64,000 bases of DNA, taken from Myxococcales bacterium. Lineage in GTDB: Bacteria; Myxococcota; Myxococcia; Myxococcales; Myxococcaceae. The translations under genes were made by a program, and so were the position numbers. The stretch is taken from contig JAUXRI010000259.1 of assembly GCA_030681895.1 (NCBI GenBank), positions 1 through 64,000 on the forward strand. Reading direction: 5' to 3'. The notes beneath the pieces were generated by a model that was not told the DNA's origin, did not search any database, and worked only from the letters and a program-made list of their open reading frames with translations. Below are positions 17,383 to 25,490 of this stretch, piece after piece (position 1 is the stretch's first letter; every line of letters starts with the position of its first letter).

Positions 17383-19107
17383 TCAGCTCGCGCGCTTGAG
17401 CCGCTCCCGGGCCACCGACAGCACGAGCGCCCGCAGCGTGTCGAACGCGAGCGGCTTGGTCAGCACCTCATCCATGCCCGCCTCGCGGCACGCGTCGAGG
17501 TCCTGCTGCATCGCGCTCGCGGTGATGCCGACGATGGCCAGGCGCTGGCCGAGCGTCGCTTCGTGAGCTCTCCACCGGCGGGTCGCCTCGAGCCCGTCGA
17601 GCTCGGGCATGTGCCGGTCCATCAACACCAGGTCGAAGGTGTCCTTCTCCAGCCGCTCGAGCGCCTGCAGCCCGTCCTCCGCCGTCACCGTCACCGCGCC
17701 GAGCTTCTCGAGCTGCGCGACGGCCACCGTGCGATTGATGGCGTTGTCGTCGACCACCAGCACCTTCAGGCGCACCGGCAGCGCGACGACGTTGTTCATC
17801 ACCACCGGGGCCTTCAGCGTGTCGGTCGGTGCGATGGCGAGGCGGAGCACAGCCGTGAAGGTGGCTCCGGTGCCCGCCTGCGAGTCGACGATGATGCCGC
17901 CGCCCAGGCGCTCGACGATGGCGCGCGTGATGGACAGGCCGAGCCCCGTGCCGGCGATGCGGTGGTCTTCATTCACGCGCGAGAAGGGCAGGAAGAGCTT
18001 GTCCTGGAGCGCGGTGGAAATGCCCGGCCCCGTGTCCTTCACCGCGAGCGTGACGAGCATCACCTGGCCATCGGCCTCGGCGGCGAGCGAGACCGACACC
18101 GAGCCCGCCGAGGTGAACTTCACCGCGTTGCTCACGAGGTTGTGCACCACCTGTTGAAAGCGTCGCGGGTCGGTCCGCACGGGCGTCTTCGAGGCGCCGT
18201 CGACGGTGATGAAGAACGAGAGCCCTTTCCCCTCTGCGAGCGGCCGGTGCACCTGGCACGCGTTGACGAGCAGCGCATCGAGCCTCGTCGGCTCCTCCGT
18301 CACGTGGAGCTTGCCGGCCTCGGCTTTCGTCACGTCGAGCAGGTCGTCGATGAGCTGCGACAACAGCCTGCCGGACTCGGCCATCACGTCGAGCCGCGCG
18401 CTGGCGTTGGGTGACGTCGTCTCGGCGCGGAGCAATTCGGCCATGCCCAGCATGCCGTGCAGCGGCGTGCGCAGCTCGTGGCTGATGTTGGCGAGGAACC
18501 GCAGCTTCTCGCGGCTGGCGAGCTGCGCCGCTTCGGTGGCGTGCGCGAGGTCTCGCATGGTGCTCCGCGTCGCGAGGTCCCACAGGATGCCGAGCGTCGG
18601 CAGCACCACGAGGAGCGCCACCATTCGGCTCAAGACGTCTTCGAAGGTGACGGGGACGACAGGCGGCGGCGCCTCGCCCGCGGTGATGAGCGCGACTCCG
18701 GCCGTGGCCACCACCGCGTCGATGACGGCCCACCGCACGCCCAGCCGCGCGCCACCAATCAACAGCGCGAGCAACGGCATCACGCCGAGCCAGACCAGGT
18801 TCGAGATGTCTTTGTTGAAGAGGAGGCTCAGGCCGTAGACGAGCGTGCCGAACGCGGCGATGGAATCGGCCTGGAGCGTCGGGTTTCGAAAGCGCCGCCA
18901 CAGGCCCAGCCACGCCAGCTCGAACAGAATGCCCACGCACATCATGGCGACGTTGGGCCAGCGGCTGAACCACAGGTACGTGAGCGCCTGCACCAGGGAC
19001 GCGACGACGGCCGCCACGCACAGCGCCGAAACGAAGCGACCCCTCCACTGCCCCTCGGTGCTCGCGTCCGGAGGGGTGCGCGCCAGCTGGTCGAGGCGAT
19101 TCCACAT
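17383..19107 (-). CDS. Hybrid sensor histidine kinase/response regulator
   Basis: A 574-residue membrane sensor. About six hydrophobic helices fill residues 25-190, then a HisKA domain with the phosphorylated His in SHELRTPLHGM, a HATPase domain (N box LVSNAVKFT, G boxes DTGPGIS and GTGLGLSI), and a C-terminal receiver starting VLVVDDNAINR with the phospho-Asp in LVLMDRHMPELDG. The signal is unknown. Start is placed at ATG 19107; the frame is open to 19188, but that would run into the divergent gene at 19177 and has no better ribosome site. The output partner (a phosphotransfer protein) is not nearby. It resembles the kinases at 37077 and 41814. Confidence 0.9.
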   Translation of the reverse strand: MWNRLDQLARTPPDASTEGQWRGRFVSALCVAAVVASLVQALTYLWFSRWPNVAMMCVGILFELAWLGLWRRFRNPTLQADSIAAFGTLVYGLSLLFNKDISNLVWLGVMPLLALLIGGARLGVRWAVIDAVVATAGVALITAGEAPPPVVPVTFEDVLSRMVALLVVLPTLGILWDLATRSTMRDLAHATEAAQLASREKLRFLANISHELRTPLHGMLGMAELLRAETTSPNASARLDVMAESGRLLSQLIDDLLDVTKAEAGKLHVTEEPTRLDALLVNACQVHRPLAEGKGLSFFITVDGASKTPVRTDPRRFQQVVHNLVSNAVKFTSAGSVSVSLAAEADGQVMLVTLAVKDTGPGISTALQDKLFLPFSRVNEDHRIAGTGLGLSITRAIVERLGGGIIVDSQAGTGATFTAVLRLAIAPTDTLKAPVVMNNVVALPVRLKVLVVDDNAINRTVAVAQLEKLGAVTVTAEDGLQALERLEKDTFDLVLMDRHMPELDGLEATRRWRAHEATLGQRLAIVGITASAMQQDLDACREAGMDEVLTKPLAFDTLRALVLSVARERLKRAS

Positions 19108-19176
19108 GGCTGTTTCGTCAACGCTCCTGACAGAACCCCCAGCGAACCGCCACCGGGCTGATCGGACAATGCAGGT

Positions 19177-19746
19177 ATGCTGCCGCACCTGGCGACCAGA
19201 CTTTCCGAGTGGATTCAGCAGCTTCCGGACATGCTCCGGGGGCGTGGGCTGGGCTTCGGCGGGGTGCTCGAGACTCGGCTGGGTGCCGGCGACTCGCTGC
19301 AGAAGGCCCTCGAGGGTGCGCTGCCCCGGCTTGGCGCGGTGTGCGTCACCCAGGCGCTGAAGGCCGAAGACGGGCCCGTCGCGCTGGTGTGTGTCGACCT
19401 GCTCTCGAGCCTCGCCGATCAGCTCCAGCTCGCCTCCGCCCAGCTGTCGTGGGTCGAGCAGCCGTGGGCGCAGTGGACGTCAGCGCGCCTTCAAGACTTC
19501 GCCGCGTCCCTCGAGAACGACGTGGTGCACACGCACCTGGTGAACGCGGTGCTGGCCGAAGCGGCCGTGACCAGCGAGCTCATTCCCATCGAGGTCAAGA
19601 CCATCAACCGCAAGGCGCTCGAGAAGCGCGTGGTGCAGGTGCTCCTGAGCATGCGCTCCACCGTCTTCACCCGCGCCGACCTGGCGCAGACCGCCTCGAC
19701 GTTGGGCCGGGCGGTGCCGTCGCGCAATCGCCTCGCCGACGCCTGA
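19177..19746 (+). CDS. Hypothetical protein
   Basis: A 189-residue, mostly helical protein with no signal peptide or membrane segment. I recognise no family. It has an amphipathic N-terminus (MLPHLATRLSEWIQQL), a Leu-rich centre (LVCVDLLSSLADQLQLASAQLSW) and a C-terminal segment TINRKALEKRVVQVLLSMRSTVFTR. Codon use and GC match the surroundings, and it fills the space between two well-supported genes, so it is probably real. It is divergent from the hybrid kinase (69-base gap) and convergent with the di-iron repair gene. Confidence 0.6.
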   Translation: MLPHLATRLSEWIQQLPDMLRGRGLGFGGVLETRLGAGDSLQKALEGALPRLGAVCVTQALKAEDGPVALVCVDLLSSLADQLQLASAQLSWVEQPWAQWTSARLQDFAASLENDVVHTHLVNAVLAEAAVTSELIPIEVKTINRKALEKRVVQVLLSMRSTVFTRADLAQTASTLGRAVPSRNRLADA

Positions 19747-19754
19747 ACGGCTCC

Positions 19755-20480
19755 TCAGCGCTTCTCTTCGGTCTCTTTGCGCTGTGACGCGAGCGCCGGG
19801 AACAGCACGTAGTTCTCGAGGTGCACGTGCTCCAGCGTGTCGGCCTCGAGGCCTTCGAGCTGGTGGTAGAGCCCGCGCACGCTCGAGTCGGCCCACTCGG
19901 GCGGCTTGTAGTCGTTGGTGAGCTGACGCAGCTCGCTGAGCAACGCGCTGGTGCGGGCGTGGTCGGTCTTCGACGCGGCGGCCTCGGCGATCAGCTCTTC
20001 CTTCGACATCGAGTGCTCGAGCAGCGCGGGGAACAGCATCACCTCTTCGTGCTCGATGTGCGGCTCGAGCAGGGCGCGCAGCGAGTGCACCACTTCCCGA
20101 ATGCGGGTGAGCGGGGCCTCCCGCCCGGCGTGTACGCGCTCGACCTTGATGGCGAGCCCCTCGGAGACCGACAGCACGTCACGCAGGAAGCTGTGGTGGC
20201 GGGCGACGATGTGGAACATCAGCGCCGCGGGAGACATGGCGCGCGGGTCGGTGAAGGGGCGTTGATCAGGGCTCTGCACGGCGCGGTGCAGGTCGTTCAG
20301 CACCACCTCGACCGAGGTGCCGTTGAGCTCGCACACCTGCTCGAGGGTCAGGCTGCCCTTGGCGCTGAAGTCGATGCGGTGCCGGCGGAGCACCGGCGCG
20401 ATGGCCGAGTGCTCGAGCACCAGCTCGGCGATGGCTTCGCTGCGATGAAAGACACGGCCCGTCTCCAGCTTCACGGTCAC
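19755..20480 (-). CDS. RIC-type iron-sulfur cluster repair di-iron protein (ScdA/YtfE family)
   Basis: A 241-residue protein of the RIC family, which repairs Fe-S clusters damaged by nitric oxide or oxidants. The C-terminal hemerythrin-like di-iron site is visible: FHIVARHHSF, EPHIEHEE, TDHARTSALL and EHVHLENYVLFP supply the His and Glu ligands. The N-terminal ScdA_N region is present, but the usual Cys pair in its DFCCGG-type motif is DFSAKG (residues 37-42). GTG 20480 is chosen because CGGAG lies about 7 bases upstream and family similarity begins there; the frame is open to 20810 across the divergent gene. It fits functionally with the nor cluster at 1-4018. Confidence 0.85.
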   Translation of the reverse strand: MTVKLETGRVFHRSEAIAELVLEHSAIAPVLRRHRIDFSAKGSLTLEQVCELNGTSVEVVLNDLHRAVQSPDQRPFTDPRAMSPAALMFHIVARHHSFLRDVLSVSEGLAIKVERVHAGREAPLTRIREVVHSLRALLEPHIEHEEVMLFPALLEHSMSKEELIAEAAASKTDHARTSALLSELRQLTNDYKPPEWADSSVRGLYHQLEGLEADTLEHVHLENYVLFPALASQRKETEEKR

Positions 20481-20592
20481 GAGCAACTCCGGATGAGAGG
20501 AGCCGTGACGATGTTCCGTTTCTTGACCGTCGACAAGGCAAGTCCCCAAACAAAGCGTGAAAGCGGGTGGGCACGCGGCTACCTCGCACCTC

Positions 20593-22161
20593 ATGAAAGC
20601 GCTCATCGTCGGAGCCGGCCCGGGCGGTCTCTCAGCCGCCATCAACCTCGCGGGCCTCGGGCTCGACGTCACCGTCCTCGAGAAAGAGTCGATTCCAGGC
20701 GGGCGCATGCGTGGCCTGAAAATGGGCGCGTACGACGTCGACACCGGTCCCAGCATCATGCAGCTGCCGCAGGTGCTCGAGGGCATCTTCCGCCGCGCCG
20801 GCAAGCGCATCGAAGACTACGTGACGTTGAAGCGGCTGCCTGAGAACACGCGCCTGCACTTCTGGGACGGCTCGCGGCTCGACACGCACTGGGACCAGGA
20901 GAAGATGAAGGCCGAGCTGGCGCGGCTCAACCCCTCACTCGTTCCGGCGTACGAGAAGTGGTTCGAGTTCTCGAAGCAGAAGTACTTCGTCGCCTACGAG
21001 AAGTTCATGGCGCACCCGGCGGATAACGTCGGCTACTACAACCCGCTGCGGCTGCTCCCGACGCTGAAGTTCAAGCCGTGGCAGACGCTGTACTCGCACC
21101 TCGACGGCTTCTTTCACGATGACCGCGTCTCGTACGCGTTCAGCTACCCGTCGAAGTACCTCGGGCTGCACCCGACGACGTGCTCCAGCGTGTTCGGCGT
21201 CATTCCGTTCCTCGAGCTCGCCTTCGGCGTCTGGCACGTGATGGGTGGGTTCCGCGAATTGGCGAAGGGCATGAAGCGCTGCGCGGAAGACCTCGGCGCG
21301 ACGTTTCGCATGTCGGAGCCCGTCGACGAGGTGCTGGTCGAGAACGGCGAGGCGAAGGGCGTGCGGCTCGCGTCGGGTGAGGTGTTGTTGGCAGACCTGG
21401 TCGTGGTGAACGCCGACCTGCCCTATGCGGCGCAGCGCCTGGTGCCCGAGAAGTGGAGAGACGGCACGCGCCTGTCGAACGCGAGCCTGGGCAAGGCGAA
21501 GTACAGCTGCTCCACCTTCATGCTCTACCTGGGCCTCGACACGGTCTACCGCGAGCTGCCGCACCACCTCATCTACCTGTCCGACGCCGCGCGCCGCACC
21601 GACCGGGCCGCCCTGGAGGACCGTGAGCCCAACCTGGACGACCCGCCGTTCTACGCGCTCAACCCGCAGGTGACCGACCCGGCCGGCGCGCCGAAGGGGC
21701 ACTCCACGATGTACGTGCTGGTGCCGACGCCGAACACCGGCGGGCCGCACGACTGGAAACGCATCGAGGCCGAGCTGACGAAGAAGGTGCCGCAGTGGCT
21801 CGAGAAGGTCGGCGCGAAGGACGTGGCGAAGCACATCGTCGAGCAGCGCGCCTTCACCGCCGAGACGTGGCGTGACGAGTTCAACGTCTTTCGCGGCGCC
21901 GTCTTCAATCTCTCACACACGTGGCTGCAATTGGGCCCGCTGCGCCCGAAGGTGAAGTCACCGCACGTGAGGGGGTTGTACTGGGTTGGCGGCGGCACGC
22001 ACCCCGGCTCGGGGCTGCTCACCATCATGGAGAGCGCCAACATCGTCGGGCACCACGTCGCGCCGCTGGTGGGCAAGACGTTCGCGTCGTGGCCGCAGGT
22101 GCCGCCGATGGGCAGCCTGCCGACGAGCGACGGCATGGTGGGCCCGCGCAGCGCGGCGTGA
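20593..22161 (+). CDS. Phytoene desaturase-like FAD oxidoreductase (CrtI family)
   Basis: A 522-residue flavoprotein. The N-terminal Rossmann motif GAGPGGLSAAINLAGLG (from about residue 7) binds FAD, with the second Glu-containing piece VLEKESIPGGRMR. The C-terminal CrtI signature GGGTHPGSGLLTIMESANI is intact. Relatives insert or isomerise double bonds in carotenoids. No phytoene synthase or cyclase gene is adjacent, so the exact substrate (phytoene, a later carotenoid, or another polyene) is unsettled. ATG 20593 starts at the family N-terminus. The 112-bp divergent gap to the RIC gene should hold both promoters; no clear operator was found. Confidence 0.88.
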   Translation: MKALIVGAGPGGLSAAINLAGLGLDVTVLEKESIPGGRMRGLKMGAYDVDTGPSIMQLPQVLEGIFRRAGKRIEDYVTLKRLPENTRLHFWDGSRLDTHWDQEKMKAELARLNPSLVPAYEKWFEFSKQKYFVAYEKFMAHPADNVGYYNPLRLLPTLKFKPWQTLYSHLDGFFHDDRVSYAFSYPSKYLGLHPTTCSSVFGVIPFLELAFGVWHVMGGFRELAKGMKRCAEDLGATFRMSEPVDEVLVENGEAKGVRLASGEVLLADLVVVNADLPYAAQRLVPEKWRDGTRLSNASLGKAKYSCSTFMLYLGLDTVYRELPHHLIYLSDAARRTDRAALEDREPNLDDPPFYALNPQVTDPAGAPKGHSTMYVLVPTPNTGGPHDWKRIEAELTKKVPQWLEKVGAKDVAKHIVEQRAFTAETWRDEFNVFRGAVFNLSHTWLQLGPLRPKVKSPHVRGLYWVGGGTHPGSGLLTIMESANIVGHHVAPLVGKTFASWPQVPPMGSLPTSDGMVGPRSAA

Positions 22162-22175
22162 GAAGCTGACGCCTC

Positions 22176-23009
22176 ATGTTCGGAGTCCTCGTCGTCGCGA
22201 CCCTCACCGCCGCTCAACCCATTCAGCTCGCCTCGATGGGCTTCACGCAGGTGAAGGTTCCAAAGGCGCTCCTCGCTTCGTTCGAAGAGACGTTCGCAGC
22301 GCGCCTGAGCGAGAGCGGGGCGCTTCGCGTCACCACCCAGCGCGACATCATCACCGCGCTCGGCGTGGAGCGGCAACGCCAGCTGGTGGGCTGCGCCGAG
22401 GAGTCGTCGAGCTGTCTGGCCGAGCTGGCTGGAGCGCTGGGCGCCGAGGGCTTCGTCACCGGAGACGTGTCGCAGGTCGGCCGCGTGCTGCAGCTCAACG
22501 TGAAGATCATCTCGCCCGCTGGGAAGACGCTGTACTCGGCGCTGCGACGGGTGGCGACGGCCGAGGCGATGCTGCTGGAGCTCGACGCGGTCGCGGCAGA
22601 CGCGGTGCCGAAGCTGACCAGCGTGTTGCGGCCGGTGGTGCCGGTCGAGGCGCCACGCGCGGTCGAGGTCGTCGCTCCTGTGGCGAAAGGCCCGAGGCGA
22701 CCGAACGTCGGCGCGTGGGTGGTGGTCGGCGTCGGCGGCGCGCTCGTCATCGCAGGGGCCGTCGCTCAGGGCCTCGCGGTCTCGCGCTTCAACATGCTCG
22801 ACGATCTGTCGACGCCGGTGCCTTCGGCGGTCGCGCTGCGAGACCAGGGCAAGGTGGAGCAGACGTTCGGCCTGTCGTTGCTCGGCGGTGGCGCGGCCTG
22901 CCTCGTCGCGGGGGTGGTGTGGGCGGTGCTGGGCGGCTCCGATGAAGTCGTGCCGAGCGCCTGGCTGACGACCGGCGCGCAGGGTTTCGCCGTCTCAGGG
23001 AGGTGGTGA
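22176..23009 (+). CDS. Exported TolB-like/CsgG-like protein with C-terminal membrane helices
   Basis: A 277-residue protein with a short N-terminal hydrophobic signal (VLVVATLTAAQ). Residues 20-130 resemble the TolB/CsgG-like sensing module common in myxobacterial envelope proteins, including the typical block ALGVERQRQLVGC and CLAELAGALGAEGFV. After a Pro-rich linker, two hydrophobic helices (about 177-196 and 228-248) flank a charged loop. No enzyme motif is visible. It begins 14 bases after crtI, and its stop abuts the next lipoprotein's start, so the pair is cotranscribed. Function unknown. Confidence 0.65.
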   Translation: MFGVLVVATLTAAQPIQLASMGFTQVKVPKALLASFEETFAARLSESGALRVTTQRDIITALGVERQRQLVGCAEESSSCLAELAGALGAEGFVTGDVSQVGRVLQLNVKIISPAGKTLYSALRRVATAEAMLLELDAVAADAVPKLTSVLRPVVPVEAPRAVEVVAPVAKGPRRPNVGAWVVVGVGGALVIAGAVAQGLAVSRFNMLDDLSTPVPSAVALRDQGKVEQTFGLSLLGGGAACLVAGVVWAVLGGSDEVVPSAWLTTGAQGFAVSGRW

Positions 23010-23924
23010 GTGCGACGCGCGTGGTGGCTGGGCGTGCTGCTGGTCGCGTGCGATTTCGACGCGGCGTACGAGCGGCGCTGTGACGCGGGGCTGTGCGCTT
23101 CGTCGGGTGGAGGGTTGTCGGGCGGGCAGGGCGGCGGCTCCATGGCCGGTGGACAGGGCGGTGGCGCGACGGCAGGCGGGCAGGGCGGCGGGGCCTCGTG
23201 CCCGACGCCATTGACGCTCGAGCTCAACGTCGTGACGCGTTCGCCCATCTCGGCGACGGCGTGCGTGCACCTCGACATCGCCCTCAAGTGCCAGGGCGTG
23301 CGGATCGACGCGGGCGTGCCCATTGATCTGCGGGTGAACAACAGGAGCAATGCGCTCAATCGACCGGCCACGCTCTTCTCGAACTCGACCTGCTCCAACG
23401 CACCACCGTTCGGCTTCACCACCGGTGACGTCTATTTCAACAGCAAGGTCGCCGGTCAGATTCACATGTTCGGCAGCTACGAGATCGTCGTTGATGCAGG
23501 CGTGTCTGCGTCGCGGTTGGTGCATCTGGAGCCACAGATCGCTGGTTCCATCGCCATGGTGCTGCTGCCCATCAACACCTGCCTCAGCTTGCCGCCGATC
23601 TCGTTCATCGGTTCGAACGACGCGGGTCCGGTGCTGGCGCCGGGGCCGCAGAAGTTCACTGGCACGTTGACTGGGCCGCTGATGCCGTGTGGCCCGACAG
23701 AGGTGTTCGTCGGCGGAGAGGAGTCGGCGTCGTCGGTGACACCTCAGGTGATGGCAACGCGGCCTGAGACTTCGAGCTCCGGGATCATGCTCTATGGCGA
23801 CGCCGGCCAGGTGTCGTACCTCGTGAGGCCCTGCGTCAACGATGGTGGCATCGTGTCGATGGCGCCGCTGTGCTGCCAGCCTTCGGGCACGAGCCTGCTC
23901 GATAGCGGCGTCATCTGTCTGTGA
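23010..23924 (+). CDS. Lipoprotein with Gly-Gly-Gln repeats, function unknown
   Basis: A 304-residue lipoprotein: signal WWLGVLLVAC with the lipobox Cys at about residue 14, then a Cys-containing segment and a linker of repeated GGQGGG units, typical of myxobacterial surface lipoproteins. The remaining 230 residues look like beta-rich domains with Cys pairs (CSNAPP, CLSLPP, CGPTE, CCQPS). Start GTG 23010 follows the preceding stop directly, with GGGAGG as ribosome site. The base composition is somewhat lower in GC than the neighbours. No enzymatic motif is seen; a surface or adhesion role is a guess. Confidence 0.65.
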   Translation: MRRAWWLGVLLVACDFDAAYERRCDAGLCASSGGGLSGGQGGGSMAGGQGGGATAGGQGGGASCPTPLTLELNVVTRSPISATACVHLDIALKCQGVRIDAGVPIDLRVNNRSNALNRPATLFSNSTCSNAPPFGFTTGDVYFNSKVAGQIHMFGSYEIVVDAGVSASRLVHLEPQIAGSIAMVLLPINTCLSLPPISFIGSNDAGPVLAPGPQKFTGTLTGPLMPCGPTEVFVGGEESASSVTPQVMATRPETSSSGIMLYGDAGQVSYLVRPCVNDGGIVSMAPLCCQPSGTSLLDSGVICL

Positions 23925-23942
23925 TGGCCTGCCCGAAGTGAG

Positions 23943-24356
23943 TCAGCGCTTCTCGAGGCGGGCCCGCACCAGCGCGTCGAGCGAGAACCGGCCCGGCCCG
24001 CCGAGGAGCACCAGCACGCTGATGACGAGGTAGAGCGTGGCGAGCTCCCACTTCCCGAACGGGTCGCCCTGCGAGATGTGGCGATACATCGCGACGACCA
24101 TCGTGCAGGCGATGCCGAACGACGCGATGACCGAGAGGAGGCCGACCGCGAGGCCGAGGCCTCCGAAGAACTCGGCGACGGCGGCGAGGAACTGGAAGAT
24201 GGGCGGCGTGTCGGCGCCCAGCCAGTGAAACGGGTTCTGCATCTTGCCCCAGCCGTGTGAGGCCATGGCGAGGCCGGCAGCGCCGCGGAGCAGGAGCAGG
24301 CCAACGGACGCAGGCGTCTCGGGCGGGGCGGGGAGGAGGAGGTCGCGGAGGTTCAT
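23943..24356 (-). CDS. DoxX-family membrane protein
   Basis: A 137-residue protein with four hydrophobic helices. The DoxX pattern is clear: first helix LLLLRGAAGLAMASHGWGK, then FGGLGLAVGLLSVIASFGIA and the last helix LVISVLVLLGGPGRFSLD. Members are inner-membrane proteins linked to quinone or thiol redox chemistry and stress responses, mostly without assigned reactions. It is transcribed alone, convergent with the lipoprotein before it and divergent from the gene at 24398 with only 41 bases between, where the two promoters must overlap. Confidence 0.85.
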   Translation of the reverse strand: MNLRDLLLPAPPETPASVGLLLLRGAAGLAMASHGWGKMQNPFHWLGADTPPIFQFLAAVAEFFGGLGLAVGLLSVIASFGIACTMVVAMYRHISQGDPFGKWELATLYLVISVLVLLGGPGRFSLDALVRARLEKR

Positions 24357-24397
24357 GGGTTGGGCGCGGGAGAAGACGTTGCTAGGACAGTACCTCC

Positions 24398-25024
24398 ATG
24401 ATCCCCCCCCCGCCCTCGGAAGTGACGCAGCAGCTCGAAGAACTCCGTCGTGAGCTGGAGCAGCTCAAGCGCCGGTCGACGAGACCGCGGTGGGTGGTGT
24501 TGGTGGTGGCGTCGCTCGTGGTGGCAGGGGTGGCGCTGGCCCAGCCGGCGCTGTCGACGTTTGCGCCCGACGCTCCGGCGCTGGCGTCAGAGGTGAACGG
24601 CAACTTCACGAGCGTCGCGGCGTTCACGGTGCCTCCGGGAGCGGTGATGCACTTCGACCTGGCGTCCTGCCCGGCGGGGTGGTCGCCGTTCGCAGAGGCC
24701 ACGGGCCGGTTGCTGATGGGTCGGCCGGGTTCGGGCACGTTGAAGCAGACGTTCGGAGCGGCGCTCGCGGGGAACACAGTGCCAGTGCACGGCCACTCGA
24801 CCGGCGTGGCGGGCGGCCACACGCACAGCGGCAACACGGGGAACTGGGCGGGCTGGCGGACGACGACGATCAACTACAACGCCGTGCCCGGGTACGTGTC
24901 GTCGTACCACATCGTCAGCAACCTCGAGATCGCCGGCGCGGGAGACCACACCCACGCGGTGGCGACCACGAACGCGAGTGATGTGTTGCCGTATGTGTTT
25001 CTCACGCCGTGCCGGAAGAACTGA
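24398..25024 (+). CDS. Membrane-anchored coiled-coil protein with phage tail-collar-like domain
   Basis: A 208-residue protein. Residues 7-27 form a short coiled coil (VTQQLEELRRELEQLKRR), 32-50 a transmembrane helix, and the rest a domain resembling phage tail collar/fibre tips: VPPGAVMHFDLASCPAGW, then GRLLMG and His-rich VHGHSTGVAGGHTHSG, ending DVLPYVFLTPCRKN. In phages the His pairs bind metal at the fibre tip. There are no other phage genes here, so this is a cellular protein with an extracytoplasmic collar domain. Its partner is unknown. Confidence 0.72.
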   Translation: MIPPPPSEVTQQLEELRRELEQLKRRSTRPRWVVLVVASLVVAGVALAQPALSTFAPDAPALASEVNGNFTSVAAFTVPPGAVMHFDLASCPAGWSPFAEATGRLLMGRPGSGTLKQTFGAALAGNTVPVHGHSTGVAGGHTHSGNTGNWAGWRTTTINYNAVPGYVSSYHIVSNLEIAGAGDHTHAVATTNASDVLPYVFLTPCRKN

Positions 25025-25030
25025 GGCGGT

Positions 25031-25441
25031 TCAACGCAGCGCTGCCTTGATGGCGAGCGCGAGTCTGCGAGCGAGCTCGTCTCCGTGGTGGCTCCGAATC
25101 GCATCGAGGAAGACGGCGAGGAGCGGGGCGACGCTCGAGTGGTGGGATGGCACACTCGCGTGGGCCTTTGCGGTGCGCTCTGCGTCGTCGAGCGAGAGCA
25201 CAGAGGTCGAGAGCGGTGCTTCGGTGATCTCGAGGTCTCCGTAAAAGACGCCGTCGAAGTGAATGAGCGACTTGTCGGTGTTCAGCTCGAAACACGTCTC
25301 GTCATTCCAGAGTTCGAGGGCGTCGCAGTAGGTGGCGTGAAAGGTGTCGAAGGGCCCGATGGTCGGGCCATCGGTGCCCCAGTCGGTGAGGACGTCAGAC
25401 GGGTCGGCGCGGCCGTGAAAGAGACGCAGGTAGAGCGGCAT
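25031..25441 (-). CDS. Hypothetical protein
   Basis: A 136-residue protein without signal peptide or membrane helix and with no family I recognise. The N-terminal half is rich in aromatic and acidic residues (YLRLFHGRADP, DALELWNDETCFELN, HFDGVFYGDLEI), and the C-terminal third is helical (LLAVFLDAIRSHHGDELARRLALAIKAAL). Sampled GC is near 60%, lower than the window average and similar to the helicase gene after it. It is on the same strand as that gene and 49 bases downstream of it, so it could be the last gene of the same transferred block. Confidence 0.6.
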   Translation of the reverse strand: MPLYLRLFHGRADPSDVLTDWGTDGPTIGPFDTFHATYCDALELWNDETCFELNTDKSLIHFDGVFYGDLEITEAPLSTSVLSLDDAERTAKAHASVPSHHSSVAPLLAVFLDAIRSHHGDELARRLALAIKAALR

Positions 25442-25490
25442 CGATCGAACCTGGCCAGGGACGAAGCCGAATGCCAGAGCTTGAGTGCGG

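Noticed and set aside
17071..18414. 447-codon plus-strand frame over the toxin and hybrid kinase
   Set aside because: It overlaps a PIN toxin and a kinase gene, both with intact motifs, and has a composition typical of antisense frames in high-GC DNA.
24398..25024. Prophage remnant
   Set aside because: Only one collar-like domain is present; no integrase, capsid, terminase or other tail genes are seen around it.
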